Shown: positions 62,880 to 64,000 of the stretch, in pieces
Position numbering within the stretch: the first letter of the stretch is position 1
Layout: the number at the start of each line of letters is the position of its first letter
NCBI RefSeq assembly: GCF_001187505.1
Contig: NZ_CP012150.1
Coordinates: 868,001-932,000 of the forward strand
Direction: 5' to 3'
Source of the DNA: Mycolicibacterium goodii
GTDB taxonomy: Bacteria; Actinomycetota; Actinomycetes; Mycobacteriales; Mycobacteriaceae
DNA length: 64,000 nt
Made by a program: the position numbers and the translations under genes
Notes under the pieces: generated by a model
What the model saw: only the letters and a program-made list of their open reading frames with translations
Databases searched by the model: none
Told to the model about the DNA's origin: nothing

Positions 62880-62955
62880 GCTCGCACGCGGACATACCCG
62901 ATGCACCCACCGGTGGCGTGCCCGACTCCGGGGAAGCGACATCAGCAATTCGCGA

Positions 62956-63054
62956 CTATCCACAGTTTCCACAGGTTCATCCACAGGCCCCCACCCGCAC
63001 CGACAGCGCCTGACCGGCACCGGCTGTGTACTTCCTGGACGCTGCTGTGGACAA
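62956..63054. promoter_or_regulatory. Cluster of DnaA-box-like 9-mers
   Basis: CTATCCACA (62956), GTTTCCACA (62965) and TCATCCACA (62977) are on the + strand. TGTGGACAA (63046), on the opposite strand, reads TTGTCCACA, the actinobacterial DnaA-box consensus. No dnaA or dnaN gene is nearby, so an origin is not implied. Confidence 0.45.
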
Positions 63055-63313
63055 CGCTGGGGACTTGCGGGGCCGCGATCAACAACGTTCCGTCTGCCGA
63101 GCGAAATCGTTCGTGGGCCTAAATGTCCGTCGGCCCGACCGGACTGTCCGGGTCGTGTCCGCCCCCCCGGCGCGACCGCCTTGGCGATTGCCGGCGCGGT
63201 CGACGTTGCGATCACCGTGATCCGCCCGCCCGGACCAACCCGGTATCACCGGGGTACCACCCGATTTCGTGATGGCACGAGCATGGGTTTATGATCGGCG
63301 TCACACCAATGTT

Positions 63314-63329
63314 TGTGACAGAACTCACT
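63314..63329 (+). promoter_or_regulatory. CRP-like site before small membrane-protein gene
   Basis: TGTGACAGAACTCACT has one mismatch to TGTGA-N6-TCACA, the mycobacterial CRP consensus. An overlapping inverted repeat GTCACA (63300) with TGTGAC (63314) is present. It lies just downstream of a TATGAT hexamer, a position that would repress. Confidence 0.4.
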
Positions 63330-63368
63330 GGGGGGCCAAACGTTGATCGTGCAGGTCAGGAGTGTTTG

Positions 63369-63527
63369 ATGGCGTCGCAACCGATGGGATCCGGATCAGC
63401 CTTGCCGCAGCCTGAGTGGCATACCTCGGGGCATCTGCATACCCGGCACCAGCTGGTCGCGTTCCTGCGCGCCTGCGTGATCGCGGTGATCCTGCTGGGG
63501 GTGCTCGCCCTCATCGTCTGGCTCTGA
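63369..63527 (+). CDS. 52-aa single-pass membrane protein
   Basis: MASQPMGSGSALPQPEWHTSGHLHTRHQ is followed by one hydrophobic helix ending LALIVWL, so it should sit in the membrane with a His-containing N-terminal segment. AGGAG lies 6 nt before the ATG. A longer frame from 63291 lacks a ribosome site. I do not recognise the family; it lies upstream of sodA, 137 bp away. Confidence 0.6.
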   Translation: MASQPMGSGSALPQPEWHTSGHLHTRHQLVAFLRACVIAVILLGVLALIVWL

Positions 63528-63664
63528 ATTCAGGCGCATCGGGTATACGTGAGGTGGTGCGCGCAATCCTTGCGGTGCGCCCTGCGATGGAGCAAGGTTG
63601 ACGATGCTCCTGAGACGTCATCTTGGCGTCCACAGCTCACAATCACATATGAGGAAGGAATCTC

Positions 63665-64000
63665 GTGGCTGAATACACCCTGCCGGACCTGGATTACGAC
63701 TATGGAGCCCTCGAACCACATATCTCGGGTCAGATCAACGAGCTGCACCACACCAAGCACCACGCGACCTACGTCAAGGGTGTGAACGACGCGATTGCCA
63801 AGCTCGAGGAGGCACGGGCCAACGGCGACCACGCGGCCATCTTCCTGAACGAGAAGAACCTCGCGTTCCATCTCGGTGGCCACGTCAACCACTCGATCTG
63901 GTGGAAGAACCTCTCCCCCAACGGTGGCGACAAGCCCACCGGCGATCTCGCGGCCGCGATCGACGACCAGTTCGGCTCGTTCGACAAGTTCCAGGCCCAG
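63665..64000 (+). CDS. sodA: Superoxide dismutase, Mn/Fe type (3' end outside window)
   Basis: The first 112 residues of a Mn/Fe superoxide dismutase: [39 protein letters not shown] with metal ligand His28, and [20 protein letters not shown] with His76. The remaining ligands (Asp, His) lie beyond the window. In M. smegmatis SodA is the manganese enzyme, abundant and found outside the cell without a classical signal peptide; none is seen here. The GTG at 63665 has AGGAAGG upstream. Confidence 0.95.
   Translation, partial: MAEYTLPDLDYDYGALEPHISGQINELHHTKHHATYVKGVNDAIAKLEEARANGDHAAIFLNEKNLAFHLGGHVNHSIWWKNLSPNGGDKPTGDLAAAIDDQFGSFDKFQAQ

Larger units (their letters stand above)
62880..63368. other. 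489-bp non-coding stretch
   Basis: I see no convincing gene here. It holds the rhodanese promoter side, a cluster of DnaA-box-like 9-mers (62956-63054), a CCGGAC-T-GTCCGG hairpin near 63139-63151 with an imperfect extension, a TATGAT -10-like hexamer at 63290-63295 and a CRP-like site at 63314-63329 before the small membrane-protein gene. Confidence 0.6.

Noticed and set aside
62956..63054. Chromosomal origin of replication
   Set aside because: No dnaA, dnaN or rpmH nearby and only four box-like sites; an origin normally has many more.

Overview
The window is a GC-rich mycobacterial chromosome segment. Gene content and order match the arabinogalactan/mycolate cluster of Mycobacterium tuberculosis (Rv3790 to Rv3846, with gaps). 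The furA-katG pair between dprE1 and dprE2, three tandem antigen-85-type genes and the absence of a PE_PGRS gene next to erp fit Mycolicibacterium smegmatis or a very close relative. This assignment comes from recognised proteins and synteny, not from a database search.

Layout. (1) 1-3.4 kb: the end of an MFS transporter, then a leftward translationally coupled trio (DUF1023 alpha/beta hydrolase with a WXG-like N-terminus, lipoprotein, EspC-like type VII secretion target); the first gene appears frameshifted. (2) 3.6-20.3 kb, rightward: dprE1, furA, katG, dprE2, aftA, embC, embA, embB. These make the arabinose donor decaprenyl-phospho-arabinose (DPA) and build arabinan of arabinogalactan and lipoarabinomannan. 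furA-katG is an oxidative-stress cassette inside this pathway block. (3) 20.3-22.5 kb: a FadR-type GntR regulator divergent from an MFS exporter, with repeated operator-like motifs between them. (4) 22.5-43.4 kb, leftward: accD4-pks13-fadD32 (mycolic acid condensation), a Culp6-type cutinase-like lipase, a DUF732 lipoprotein, fbpD/fbpA/fbp (mycolyltransfer), aftB (frameshifted as read), ubiA and a PAP2 phosphatase (DPA precursor), glfT2 and glf (galactan).

(5) 43.6-46.3 kb: erp and a PGRP-type amidase. (6) 46.3-55.1 kb: HAD phosphatase, two paralogous acyltransferases, an MBL-Rieske fusion protein, serS, a septum-formation-family protein, a minimal zincin, a 31-bp tandem repeat and a small Cys-rich protein. 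(7) 55.1-64 kb: phosphoglycerate-mutase-like protein, pheA, iron-regulated genes with IdeR boxes (DUF2470 protein and ferritin bfrB), CPBP protein, LCP ligase, glpQ, DUF4328 membrane protein, rhodanese, a non-coding stretch with DnaA-box-like motifs, a 52-aa membrane protein and the start of sodA.

Together the genes make and attach the arabinogalactan-mycolate envelope, and furA/katG, bfrB and sodA handle iron and oxidants. Many genes overlap by ATGA/GTGA (translational coupling). Many transcription-unit heads have a TANNNT -10 box 6-8 nt before the start codon, suggesting leaderless mRNAs. Two genes (the DUF1023 hydrolase and aftB) are each broken by an apparent loss of one base in a C run; both breaks need confirmation by resequencing.
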